Shown piece after piece: positions 28,901-33,794 of a stretch of 33,794 bases of DNA (its first letter is position 1; each line of letters begins with the position of its first letter). The notes below the pieces were generated by a model. That model had not been told where the DNA came from. It saw nothing but the letters and a program-made list of their open reading frames with translations, and made no database searches. This stretch comes from an uncultured Eubacteriales bacterium. GTDB lineage: Bacteria > Bacillota > Clostridia > Lachnospirales > Lachnospiraceae. The position numbers and the translations under genes were made by a program. Where the stretch lies: contig CATOIK010000022.1 in assembly GCA_951800645.1 (NCBI GenBank), forward strand, positions 1 through 33,794, written 5' to 3'.

Positions 28901-31900
28901 CGGTTACAGAAAATGGCAGCTGCCAGTTTACAGCAACCGGAAACGGAATCTACAAAATAAATGCAGCAGATCATGCTGAAAATAGTGCGGTTGAGGTGTC
29001 GGTGGAGATTACCCATATCGATAAGACCAAGCCGGATAACATTACAGAAGATCAGGTGCATTTCATCGGAGGCACAGAAGGCAAAGGCAACTGGTGGAAG
29101 GGACCGAATGCGCCCAAGATCACCATGGATGTTCCTGTTCCTGAGGCTGGCAAAGCGCCTGTCCAGGTGTGGTGGAAGTTAGACTACCGGCAGAGCGAGG
29201 AAACGGCGTGGACGCTTGGTACGGAAACTCAGTACACTGCAAACGATGTGCTGGATCGGCTGACTCAGGACGGCGTATACAGACTGACTGTATGGACTCA
29301 GGATGATGCTGGAAACAGAACGGCTGACGCTGACATTGTGAAGCTGATCTATGTAGATACCAAGGCTCCTGTGACAGCTCAGGATCAGGGTATTACAGTG
29401 AAACCGGCAGGAACCACTGCCTTGGAGAAGATCGGCAACTTCTTAACCTTCGGCAACTTCTTTAAGGAAGCATTAAGAGTAACCGTAACTGCCCAGGATT
29501 CTCCCAGCGGAAATGACTACCTGTACTATGCTGTAGGCGCAGATGATGTAGACACGGACAGAACCGAGAACCGGGTGCAGATTAAGGCGGACGGTACTGC
29601 AGAATTTGATATTCCGCTTAATACCATAGCCAAGGAAGTGAAGTTTAAACTGGAAGACAAGGCAGGAAACATTTCTGATAACTTCCAGGTAGAAGGCGAT
29701 GAGGGAAGCCTGGAATGGACTATCGAAAATCAGGGACCGGAAATCAGTGGTTTTGAAGCAGACAGAAAGCCCAATGAGGCTGGATGGTACAACGACAGTG
29801 TAGCCTTCACGGCGAAGATCACAGACAAAGAGAGCTATTTAAATCTGATTGACTGGATTGTAACCGGTGACGCTGAGAAAGCATTGGATACGGATAAACA
29901 GGAAGGTGATAAAACCCATAACCTGTTTACCAGAGCTGGGAAGAATGATAAGGTAGAGACGAAGACTATAAACCAGACGATCACCGTAGACGGTCAGACC
30001 ACCGTGGACATCACCGCACAGGATAACGCCTTGAATGAGACTGTCTTAAGCAATGCAGTTCCGGATGCGGTTACTACAATCTGGATTGACACTCACGCTC
30101 CTGTTGCAGCATATGTAAGCGGAAATCCGGAAGATTGGGTATCTGAAGAACAGATTATTACCTTTACTGTGACCGATACTCCGGAAACGGAAGGCATTCT
30201 TCACAGCGGTGTGGATGATCCGTCTGTGAAGGTTATGTTTGAAAAGTCTTCTGGAAACCCGGAGGCAGAGGACGGGGAGATTACACTGCTGACCAGAAGT
30301 AAGAGCGGAAATACCTGGACCTATACCTTTGAGACCAGGGGTAACGGTAAATACATCATTACCGCAGAGGATGTTGCTGACAATGCAGCAGAGGCATTGC
30401 AGATCATTGTTACCAACATCAATACCAAGGAACTGGAAGCGCCCAAATCCACAGATTCCAACTGGAACCGCGGATATGTGAGCTGGACAGCTCCTACTGG
30501 TGAGAAGCATCCGGATTCCAGCGACAGCTTTACCGGATGGTATGCAAAGGGTGAGAATCCCACCATTACCATCAAAAACAGTGATCCTGGCCCGGATAGC
30601 CTGCCGATTACAACGGTTTACAAGCTGTGGAACAGCACCACAGACGGGGAACCGGCAGACGCTGAGGCAAAAGAGATTGGCTATGAGGCTGATCTGACCC
30701 CGAAGACGGTGGTTATCAAAACAAAGGATGAAGCCTGGACAGACGGAACCTGGAAACTGGTTGCATGGAATGTACCGGAAGCAGGCGTCCGGTCGCCTAA
30801 GGCCGAGTGGACATTTGTGATTGATAACACCAGTCCGACGGTTTCTGAGACACCTGAGGAGCTGAAGGAGATTAACACCGACGGCTGGCAGAAGCTCATC
30901 AATAAGTTAAGCTTTGGCTTATTCTATAAGGAAGCTATAGAGGTTACCGTACAGGTAGAGGATGTTACCAGTCTTGGCAAGACCCTGTATTACCAGATTG
31001 AGACGGAGAAGGATGGCAGTCCGGATATGGAAACCGGCAAGGCTGACATTAAACTGGATGCAGAGGATGCAACCATTGGTTATGCGAAGTTTAAACTGCC
31101 TATCGGCACCAAGGGCAAGATTGCCATGTGGGCTGAGGATTTTGCAGGAAACATAAGTGCAGAATTAGATGGCAATGGAAATCCGCTTCCAGACAGCGGC
31201 CAGGTATACTTAGGTTATAATGGCGTTACCTGGTGGGAGCTGGAGAGTATGGCTCCCAGCATCATGGAAGTAAGTCCGGCTATGGACGAAAAGGATGTAA
31301 CCGTACATCTCAAGGAGATTGTTCTTACCTTCGATGAGCGGGTAACCGCAGCAGAAGGAAAGACCGTGACGATCTCTTGCGGCGGCGAGTATTATGATTA
31401 CACGCTGACCAAGGAGGATACGGAGCGGATTTACCTGGCAACTCCGGCAGACGCATCGGCAGATATGGACGATCCTGGCAATGTACACGGAACCTACAAG
31501 GTGGCGCTGAATGTGAACCAGTTTATCGAGCGGATCACAGGCGAGAGTTTAAGCCTTTCCTATGGCATGGATTACATTATCCGTGCAGAAAAGGGCGCAT
31601 TCCTTGATCTGGCAACGAATGAACAGGCAAGCGGCGTGTACTCTGTATTTACCACAGAGGACGGCAGCAAGATTGAGAATCCTGAGATTACAGATCTGAC
31701 CGTAGACGGCGGCGAGTACATCCAGATTTATCCGGAGTTCAGCAGAGACAATACGGAGTATGTAATCGTTGTGGCAGACGGCGCATTGAATGGAGATAAG
31801 AGCCAACTGGCCCAGGATATGATTCTGAAAGCTGTGCTGAGCGGAGATGTAGAGCTGACAGGGGCTGTGCTGAAGAACTTTATGGGCATAACCATCGAAG

Positions 31901-33213
31901 GCAATCTGCCGATTGCAGCGGATGAGGGCAGTGCACATGCAGTTATCGCAGCAGATCTGATCCGAGCAAAGGATAATTACATTCTGCAGCTTACTATCTC
32001 GGATCACGGTAAGGAGCAGACTTACACATTCTATGTAAGTACCAGTGCAGTGACCGCCAGCAAGGATTACCTGACAAACGGAATGCCGAAAGTAGAGGTA
32101 AATACAGATGAGCTGTTGGTTTCTCTGTTAAATGAGGATCTGACTGAGTATGTACAGAAGGGCTTAAAAGTAAATATTCGCATGGATCTTTCCGCACCGT
32201 CTCTGGACAGTGTTCCGGAAGAAGTGGCAGCGTTTGAGGCGCTTCGGACGGCATTAGGGGACAATATGAATAATATTACTTACTATCCTTTCGACTTTAC
32301 CATTTGGAAAATGGTTTCTAACGGGGAGATGGAGAAGATTCCCCGGTTAAAGAAGCCAATTACCATGAAGGTGCCGATTCCGGCCAGCATTGATCTTAAG
32401 TATTTCCGCAATGTATACCGGTACCATGACGGTGTGCCGTATGTTGTGGAGTTCACCTTAGATGAAGAAAACCGCATGATCACATTTGAGGCGGATGAAT
32501 TCTCCGTATATGCACTGTCTTACTATAAGCAGCCTACCAGCGGCGGAAACGGCGGAAGCGGCGGAAGCGGCGGTTCTGGCGGCGGCGGTGGCGGCGGCTC
32601 AGTGCGGGTTGGCGCTCAAGTGGCATACTATGGCGGCAGCTGGCAGAATGACGGATGGGTATTCATCAAATCTGACGGAACGAAGCCGAGCAATGAATGG
32701 CTGACTATCAACGGTAAGATTTACCGGTTTAGTGTGGATGGATTTATGAAGACCAGTTTTGAGAAATATCAGTTCAACAACGATGGCTCTCTTGCTTCCG
32801 TATCTGCAGAGACTGTGAAGGAGCAGGCTCCTGTTGCCACCGGAACATGGCTGAGAGACGGATGGCGCTATAAGGCCATGAACAAGACCTATCTGTCCGG
32901 CGGCTGGTACTATCTGTACTACAACGGTCTGTTTGACTGGTATTACTTCAACGACGAAGGCTGGATGCTGGATGGCTGGTTTGCCAACGGCGGCGAGACC
33001 TATTACCTCCACACGACTCACGACTGGAGCCGCGGACGGATGTACATGGGCTGGCAGGTCATCGACGGTAAATGGTATTACTTCCGCATGAAAGCGGACG
33101 GCAAGGAAGGAACGCTGATGCGCAACTCCTACACCCCAGACGGACATTTCGTAGGCGCTGACGGCGCTTGGGACGGCAGAGGCAGCATTCCTACCGCATA
33201 TGTGAGAAAGTAG
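16963..33213 (+). CDS. Giant secreted multi-Ig-like surface protein with cell-wall-binding tail
   Basis: The 5416-residue product is probably a cell-surface adhesin or stalk. A signal peptide (KRIWKR, then a hydrophobic core, cleavage likely after Ala28 in TVLA) is followed by a Ser/Asp-rich segment with a Cys77-Cys83-His90-Cys94 motif. Residues about 265-420 look like short beta strands of a beta-helix or sandwich. A YDG-type domain (TKVYDANSTA) lies near 817-915. About 31 Ig-like modules, joined by IDxTAP-type linkers, span about 1140-4760. A Big_5-like domain (MAPSIMEVSPAMDEKDV) spans about 4760-4905, then a cadherin-like sandwich, a Gly/Ser linker near 5192-5213 and an aromatic cell-wall-binding repeat region to the end. 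There is no LPXTG motif and no visible enzyme domain. The frame is uninterrupted. GGAGGAG lies 11 bases before the ATG. Confidence 0.9.
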   Translation: MKRIWKRYLAALLVFTMVMNSTGATVLAETVRNGLASHVQNEENEQNLNLATDSVVKNEGELASGSDASPSDADIPCTKNDDCEALPGNHDPECPLYEGALLDDVSTPSNAILAIGFLDADKDLQFQQGPVGMKQEDIRFPKTMVLDLLDLETGEEYQEEMPVTWRLAQPADMAEFDASLHVVLDNEGEPVLDENGMPVRDLLSYNWIFTPMLENSEDYDWSFLPDGYESWNAYQEEMAGIHVEVGIMVLPEAGAAYTLNLSVAELGTGGAERGYTFDSGTGELVLTADGGQYTLYPGITSTNPDLVTTPVNIKFSENVKTATLIIEGSDSNTGALNIMAYDNAPVIDFTGLNTANVQFRGTGNQITGFGDSPALVLGNCEVTFAGDKDAELILDNEIGVIISGGKLRIDSGRISVTPASRSGGDYPIENSMVSISDSAEFMMPFLLSRGTTVPEDTGFDPASNILFGEFDSTVAGRNTFNVFVSYTADGQTVRREFTKGMASYNHGFVMNLPAGSYQVYAETSGEGRKNLMGYASTDVAESSLLMNYSVSGLKHYVKLSRQTLPVFEESGVQEGTLTFNTVVLDGAVDTGRIMIGDSGYAYQGSVAILDKGFSLYSDEGCTKLVGRWNANGKRVNADGSVVPDTAADRSDKDATLPPFSVAVGGLVPGQTYWVRPYMDIGSGKQDVLEYVDSWDYTARHESKFSFTTPKVEYPSALTMTYGTTVDAALNRQKFDKINDVKEGVSVAFPEGSTLFGSNMEGRYHLYRDEGMIESADNQILTVPESGTFWIHYEPSGEDAGKYRIPARQVTVTVNPKKVTVTSVENTTKVYDANSTANVGEIRLGADDLLRQDRNRVTVEADSAVFVAVTEEGTTPAKDVDKASQILLSGLKLTGTASANYTLGGVTTFMVTDGAEITKRPITLAPKEMRQQAGTLFAPLELVVEAGSLAVKDDGTAELINGEVVSAYNTTTGQTEAEAAAAGNYFENVPSKGVDIGASANGSWYTVGLNVNLLNANSVNYAISGEKARFYFDAEYPILDGNYTITSGTPKNSNGWYNKPVTIAPKMGPLTGYYEEGYNQIQQMTANNSTATSKPWTANLVFSTTQDNVWIRLRNTDTGASTYINQASQNPEEGAGISLKIDTAAPRMDGDYKFTDENSEIINFLSTHLGNFFNRKVTVTFNLTDGTEGDQNVSGLWKIGWSYEEADGIPVYDGKNVLVLSSADGVAQTEASFQIPEKQAGNVSFYVMDRAENRKDYEVKAGDSGNYWIVESTEPKIDVEVQNAEGTSAPVEPAYTADGNIWYNQKIRFKANVSDVTADGEERSGLYAILRTLTMEGTESQEEALTAGLSDGDAVVQEKELIAYSITADSDPDKPVSIKLDIMDNAGNRAKNAYTLENILVDLTKPNLSVLAQSPATDTNQAVTISFTASDAGSGLKTVTYAKQSGDGSYEAEETIQPPLDGNYAFDVNTNGTYRVTVVDNVGHVSQQTITIGNIDKLSPEVPVLTLDDKEWDKTADEWQKSGVTLTVTADDKAADADNKKSGLASYSYTITKNGIAQSEETKAWNSDAAANTISFTENGRYTVTVYVTDKAANSSEVSKSYCINIDTTDPVLTVDAKKHPESGAEEAYISNTWSKDKLTFTLTNINEGSQDSGVDYQVKIGAGDWQTLSTDTIGSLGWPEHVTAAWGNNMLTLTGDMQETLVFRAQSKAETSSNEITYNVKLAQTAPVLPQSEVQPEPQPTGWYNENNKDASAGQPTLHIPKPEATLSGSAVTVYFEYWDAALGENLPSGADGVNQKTVAFPADQNEFTIVLPNGTIADGQYYWRVWITDQADNVVGKEAVGKLVKIDETDPVIDIEGIDYTQKENPSNSIKALLNKLTWGFAYPEGIQVTIPVTDELSGNHKLYYAVVNTMDPDAEVTYQSTDITDGKASFLLDLKSSGIVKFYAVDKAGNQTEVQNLGADGNQPNPIWVIENAAPNIGEITYEGTMGDNDWYKTDVTVKTAIQDYGLMADSTTGPAPDEDAVNITAVSGLKSVEYQFGKAGTRTTEHTWNDADRMLASYNFGVTITEEGEAIPLQIWATDNAKNEAGTAKSYIKIDKVAPEFVDEDSQANKDALNNPSGADSYTLTFKITEETSGLDSVTVKRQGGAVANPQGEDVTDALTKDPDTGVYTLTVDTNADYTVTAKDKAGHSAEWKFTVRNFDRTAPVIGEIHIDGTQKDGVYVSEDIFVEVTATDPEVENEFHSGLKEYWIATSLEDVSADKYDSLEWKEPISWGTRAKLEDVGRLYLYVKVSDKAGNITVKPYGLQIIINNGKPDLVVKTAPGYNKWTNQDVSFTLTSVADLEADGSIWKVSRDNGGSYSDVSPTGNTTLPFGAWTTQNETDGLSHIFTAMPSKDEGTFLYKFYVEKVLGGKNAESGTYTVRLDKTAPETPIPSLAEPTGEPVEGAQGDYGRWFLTAPVLTLDKAEEKGVEGTEVAPVTIYYRIWQDADQKPGGDVKTAYTSPLRIDHEGTTYVEYWAEDEAGNVGVSDTKVFYVDTQDPNFIGDITVTPDDGSVAEQIVHTLFGNFFNKKLKVTVQIQDAGASGIDHLEYRIGTETKQAKLNQEKTEATFTIDVEEANNEDVSVILYDKAGRTKTSSVTGNGSTSKWTVENSAPVIETEAGSGSFTAPAGANAAGWYKENVTVTAMISDESGLSKASWSLSQKDGTSLDGDNLYVRPENAGAAYKKQAFEQEIPQEGEGLKVTLDATDNALNSASQFVTLNIDKTAPVINEAEINEDIPKEWVNANQEISFTITDALSKVDRSTIKVEKGWKDASDQFVSQKVITPGIAETEAASSKYSVSFMTDGYGWYKVSVEDTADNTDEYVFEVKHIDLVAPIAPSVKIYPESPNGRNGWYDTIPNLPVTEAARSVDVGGETNDNSSPVSTIYQLWKTEERVNDTNLEAPAGTPEVVYSQTAQPVITGSGYWHIKIWGKDEAGNITAGNTISNIQADIEHPVVDTAQITYNEKNADAVSQFLNWMSFGNFFKEKLLIRIPIIDNGYSGVDYLDYKRTPTMGGADQVQFEKVPVKDPTAMEDGRQTAYAEITLEVGKEEIILYRVYDKAGNTNLDLSKPDTEEPEILTLTGLKNANLWVGDNQAPQVTAAPYADGNDAGWHNANVELSFTVQDYPNEADTVNSGLNQISWDGRLLTNGDGIKFLGADGIATQRVSTAAFKKEAAIQGEHTYIVTAKDNAGNETDQAGQQSITLKIDTVKPASSYPQGTPDLTTPSSESIPVTIRVTDATSKAVKDTIILKDADGNDVRNDASKIEEWKVTPIQPESVDAGKAVSQEYEIMFKIAVNGTYTLEAKDLADNEMDPVTFKVENINKSDVARPAVTVNTDGIPGSSNWFNTKPTKLTITNREPALDTMSYVLKTGADTPEDIDYQPLTFTFGEDGKVGVAANETLSIEQDGKYTLYLKVLQDTGKSDVFTFQINVDTTSPEITCTEADIPTDWVQTEQIIHFSITDAQAEASTVKEDTIVLKKGEAILVRATNEPAAEADLDAGQYFIKANGNGGYDGYFKTNGNGTYTIAAKDMAENAFAENGSEYKAISVSWIDTDAPAPAPEIHADQTAVGKPVEGQNGHLWYKEVPTLTWTTAKLNGEEDKAGVSEVTSTYEKYAGETVSGSPQETSSYNNSNPKQTPAVTEGIWTFKTWAQDAAGWTTKPHESTYWVDVTKPEIRVSYNPTGTTSGTVTITVTLTDATSKIDTDTLSVTRVSGMNVPADLNLKKVDETTYQFTITVSENSEYKINVQDKAGNPAEEKTAKVSWIDTSQMPIAPVTYGSIPLTSGSEAGWYKAPVETVTVEKAQSTETAEIHTTVTVTKPDGTVETKELKDGQTTSVQVTLDQDGIWKIRTDSEKQVTPVTDSDRRTDNYTIKVDTTIPVITDVAIKDETIWTNGDQTVTFTVTDPADAAEDGNVSGVKTVTVKDPEGKDVAVTVTENGSCQFTATGNGIYKINAADHAENSAVEVSVEITHIDKTKPDNITEDQVHFIGGTEGKGNWWKGPNAPKITMDVPVPEAGKAPVQVWWKLDYRQSEETAWTLGTETQYTANDVLDRLTQDGVYRLTVWTQDDAGNRTADADIVKLIYVDTKAPVTAQDQGITVKPAGTTALEKIGNFLTFGNFFKEALRVTVTAQDSPSGNDYLYYAVGADDVDTDRTENRVQIKADGTAEFDIPLNTIAKEVKFKLEDKAGNISDNFQVEGDEGSLEWTIENQGPEISGFEADRKPNEAGWYNDSVAFTAKITDKESYLNLIDWIVTGDAEKALDTDKQEGDKTHNLFTRAGKNDKVETKTINQTITVDGQTTVDITAQDNALNETVLSNAVPDAVTTIWIDTHAPVAAYVSGNPEDWVSEEQIITFTVTDTPETEGILHSGVDDPSVKVMFEKSSGNPEAEDGEITLLTRSKSGNTWTYTFETRGNGKYIITAEDVADNAAEALQIIVTNINTKELEAPKSTDSNWNRGYVSWTAPTGEKHPDSSDSFTGWYAKGENPTITIKNSDPGPDSLPITTVYKLWNSTTDGEPADAEAKEIGYEADLTPKTVVIKTKDEAWTDGTWKLVAWNVPEAGVRSPKAEWTFVIDNTSPTVSETPEELKEINTDGWQKLINKLSFGLFYKEAIEVTVQVEDVTSLGKTLYYQIETEKDGSPDMETGKADIKLDAEDATIGYAKFKLPIGTKGKIAMWAEDFAGNISAELDGNGNPLPDSGQVYLGYNGVTWWELESMAPSIMEVSPAMDEKDVTVHLKEIVLTFDERVTAAEGKTVTISCGGEYYDYTLTKEDTERIYLATPADASADMDDPGNVHGTYKVALNVNQFIERITGESLSLSYGMDYIIRAEKGAFLDLATNEQASGVYSVFTTEDGSKIENPEITDLTVDGGEYIQIYPEFSRDNTEYVIVVADGALNGDKSQLAQDMILKAVLSGDVELTGAVLKNFMGITIEGNLPIAADEGSAHAVIAADLIRAKDNYILQLTISDHGKEQTYTFYVSTSAVTASKDYLTNGMPKVEVNTDELLVSLLNEDLTEYVQKGLKVNIRMDLSAPSLDSVPEEVAAFEALRTALGDNMNNITYYPFDFTIWKMVSNGEMEKIPRLKKPITMKVPIPASIDLKYFRNVYRYHDGVPYVVEFTLDEENRMITFEADEFSVYALSYYKQPTSGGNGGSGGSGGSGGGGGGGSVRVGAQVAYYGGSWQNDGWVFIKSDGTKPSNEWLTINGKIYRFSVDGFMKTSFEKYQFNNDGSLASVSAETVKEQAPVATGTWLRDGWRYKAMNKTYLSGGWYYLYYNGLFDWYYFNDEGWMLDGWFANGGETYYLHTTHDWSRGRMYMGWQVIDGKWYYFRMKADGKEGTLMRNSYTPDGHFVGADGAWDGRGSIPTAYVRK
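20380..31250 (+). repeat. Tandem Ig-like module array in the giant gene
   Basis: Thirty-two linker motifs of the kind NIDKTAP, KIDTTAP, WIDTHAP or IENSAP divide residues about 1140-4760 into 31 modules, mean about 117 residues. Most contain a strand with TxxDxxSG and end in YTVTAxDKAGN-like sequence, as in bacterial Ig-like adhesin stalks. A distinct module type with LxFGNFFKExLxVTV occurs at positions 1, 7, 13, 17, 27 and 31. Another type with WYxxxPxL...TxYKLW occurs at 6, 12, 16, 22, 26 and 30. The modules have diverged at both DNA and protein level, so this is an old array. Confidence 0.85.
32542..32598 (+). repeat. In-frame 9-bp and 3-bp repeats encoding the Gly/Ser linker
   Basis: Four 9-base units, GGCGGAAAC, GGCGGAAGC twice and GGCGGTTCT (32542-32577), are followed by seven glycine codons, six GGC and one GGT (32578-32598). 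They encode a flexible linker between the stalk and the wall-binding tail. Slippage here would change linker length in steps of one or three residues without breaking the frame. Confidence 0.85.
32605..33210 (+). other. Cell-wall-binding repeat domain at the C terminus of the giant protein
   Basis: The last 200 residues are rich in Trp, Tyr and Gly in patterns such as GGSWQNDGWVFI, GGWYYLYYNG, DWYYFNDEGWMLDGWF and GKWYYFRMKADGKEG. These match the choline/cell-wall-binding repeat type (PF01473-like), with roughly five to six units. Such domains hold proteins to wall polymers without covalent attachment, which fits the missing LPXTG motif. The exact ligand cannot be read. Confidence 0.85.
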
Positions 33214-33249
33214 CAAGATAGGATTTTCAGAAACAAAGAATCAAAGAGG

Positions 33250-33285
33250 CACCGCTGCTCGAAAAGGGGCAGCGGTGTTTCTTTT
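33250..33285 (+). terminator. Rho-independent terminator of the giant gene
   Basis: CACCGCTGC (33250-33258) pairs perfectly over 9 bp with GCAGCGGTG (33269-33277) around a 10-base loop and is followed by TTTCTTTT. It lies 36 bases after the giant stop codon and five bases before the second copy of the structured repeat. Confidence 0.92.
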
Positions 33286-33290
33286 GTTCT

Positions 33291-33414
33291 TTCATAGGAA
33301 AGTTCGCCCTATGAAACAAAAACGCTCCGCGGGATGCGTACTTCGCGCTTAAGGGAAATGTCTGCAGACGCAGACGCGCTCCGGCGCGAGAGTCCGGTAA
33401 ACCGGACTCTTTTT
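33291..33414 (+). repeat. Structured intergenic repeat, copy 2
   Basis: This is the second copy of the element at 2-126, in the same orientation. Positions 50, 66, 77 and 110 of copy 1 correspond to C-to-T, A-to-G, T-to-A and G-to-A changes here. The first turns a G-C pair into a G-U pair; the others fall in loops or single-stranded spacers, so all hairpins are kept. Both micro-ORFs are also open here (33311-33352, and 33358-33438, where the second runs past the T-tract to 26 codons). The copy follows the giant gene's own terminator, so it is not needed to end that transcript. Confidence 0.9.
33389..33414 (+). terminator. Rho-independent terminator inside repeat copy 2
   Basis: AGAGTCCGG (33389-33397) pairs with CCGGACTCT (33402-33410) around the loop TAAA, followed by five T residues. 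With the terminator at 33250-33285 it forms a tandem barrier between the giant gene and the downstream promoter. Confidence 0.82.
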
Positions 33415-33617
33415 ATAAGAGAATACCGTGTTGATTGACTTTCTGTATAAGAAAATGATTTGGAATGAACCCACAACAAAAGTGTTCCCGGATGAATCAC
33501 ATAGTATATAAATGGTGTGATGCCTTCTGAGGAGATTGCTGAGCTTTCTCAGTTATGGGAAAATAAACTTTTCACTTTTGTGATGAAAAATATGGCGAAA
33601 AAAGTTTGAAAAAGTTG
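33415..33617. other. Intergenic stretch with phased A-tracts before a strong promoter
   Basis: No gene is visible in these 203 bases. Small inverted repeats occur (ATCACA 33496-33501 with TGTGAT 33516-33521; CTGAG 33539-33543 with CTCAG 33548-33552). Three A-tracts at 33586-33590, 33598-33603 and 33609-33613 have centres about 11-12 bases apart, roughly in phase with the helix, which would bend DNA or act as an UP element for the promoter at 33618. Confidence 0.6.
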
Positions 33618-33646
33618 TTGACAAAAAAAGGACAGCGTGATAATAT
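33618..33646 (+). promoter_or_regulatory. Strong promoter, probably of an rRNA operon
   Basis: A perfect -35 box TTGACA (33618-33623) and TAATAT (33641-33646) are separated by 17 bases, with A-rich tracts directly upstream. This is the strongest promoter in the window. No start codon with a ribosome binding site follows in the remaining 140 bases, which fits a stable-RNA promoter. Confidence 0.82.
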
Positions 33647-33652
33647 ATAGAA

Positions 33653-33794
33653 GTTGTCGCCGCAAGCCGGAAACAACGAGATGAACCTTGAAAATGAAAG
33701 ATTGAACAGTGTTTAAAACCCTGAAAATTCTAACAAAAAGCGTCCTGGTTGGACGGCTTTGAATGAGAAAATTCAGAACATTCGCGATTCAAGA
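33653..33794 (+). ncRNA. Leader of a probable rRNA operon (window ends before 16S)
   Basis: The transcribed stretch has no ORF and contains AACCTTGAAAA at 33684-33694, which resembles the boxA-like antitermination element (CTTTGAAAAC type) of Firmicute rRNA leaders. A hairpin AAGC-GTCC / GGAC-g-GCTT lies near 33737-33759. The 16S gene itself is not in the window, so this call is inferred from promoter strength, lack of coding and the boxA-like motif. Confidence 0.5.

Noticed and set aside
27964-29061. A 365-codon open frame on the minus strand inside the giant gene
   Set aside because: It mirrors the repeated Ig-like modules on the plus strand, has no credible ribosome binding site or promoter, and its translation looks like low-complexity Cys/Arg/Leu-rich sequence without a recognisable domain.
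20380-31250. CRISPR-like or DNA-level tandem repeats in the giant gene
   Set aside because: The repetition is at protein-module level, with diverged DNA and unit lengths of roughly 280-430 bp; there are no short identical repeats with unique spacers.
1-33794. The window as a composite transposon or integrative element bounded by direct repeats
   Set aside because: The repeats are structured terminator elements, there is no transposase, integrase or recombinase gene, and the interval includes essential genes such as dnaG and rpoD.

Overview
The window looks like the chromosome of a gut-type Lachnospiraceae (Clostridium cluster XIVa) bacterium. This rests on the dgt-dnaG-rpoD core-gene cluster, the scaffold/GGGtGRT pair, an NfnAB transhydrogenase, and a giant secreted protein with a clostridial-style cell-wall-binding tail. 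All genes lie on the + strand. No IS element, transposase, CRISPR array or phage gene is visible, and no tRNA gene was recognised.

Layout. (1) 2-126: a structured intergenic repeat ending in a strong terminator. (2) 143-7339: housekeeping run of a dNTP triphosphohydrolase-like protein, DNA primase, primary sigma factor, tRNA m1A22 methyltransferase TrmK, a Nif3/DUF34 protein and a P-loop nucleoside kinase. (3) 7451-10962: a clear promoter, then a divergent ThyX-like protein joined stop-to-start with dihydrofolate reductase, then NfnA and NfnB. (4) 10966-13882: promoter, leader hairpin and two MATE transporters. (5) 14077-15829: an IscU-like Fe-S scaffold with a C-terminal extension, the GGGtGRT protein, and a textbook terminator. 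(6) 15856-16650: a nitroreductase. (7) 16744-33213: a promoter with an overlapping palindrome, a short upstream ORF, and one 16.25-kb gene, almost half the window, for a 5416-residue secreted surface protein. It has about 31 tandem Ig-like modules and a noncovalent wall-binding tail. (8) 33250-33794: the terminator of the giant gene, a second copy of the structured repeat, and a strong promoter with phased A-tracts that I read as the start of an rRNA operon.

How the genes fit together. Region 2 joins replication priming, basal transcription and nucleotide metabolism. Region 3 joins folate/dTMP chemistry with electron bifurcation between NADH, NADPH and ferredoxin. Region 5 is an Fe-S or metal-related pair of unknown purpose. 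Region 7 is an accessory surface adhesin that appears to be regulated separately.

Most interesting points: the repeat at both ends, with 4 differences in 120 bp, stacked hairpins and two conserved micro-ORFs; the ThyX-like protein without the usual RHR motif beside folA; the 4- and 6-module super-repeat order in the giant protein; and the candidate leader controls before the first MATE gene and the giant gene. All family assignments were made by eye from motifs; no database search was run.
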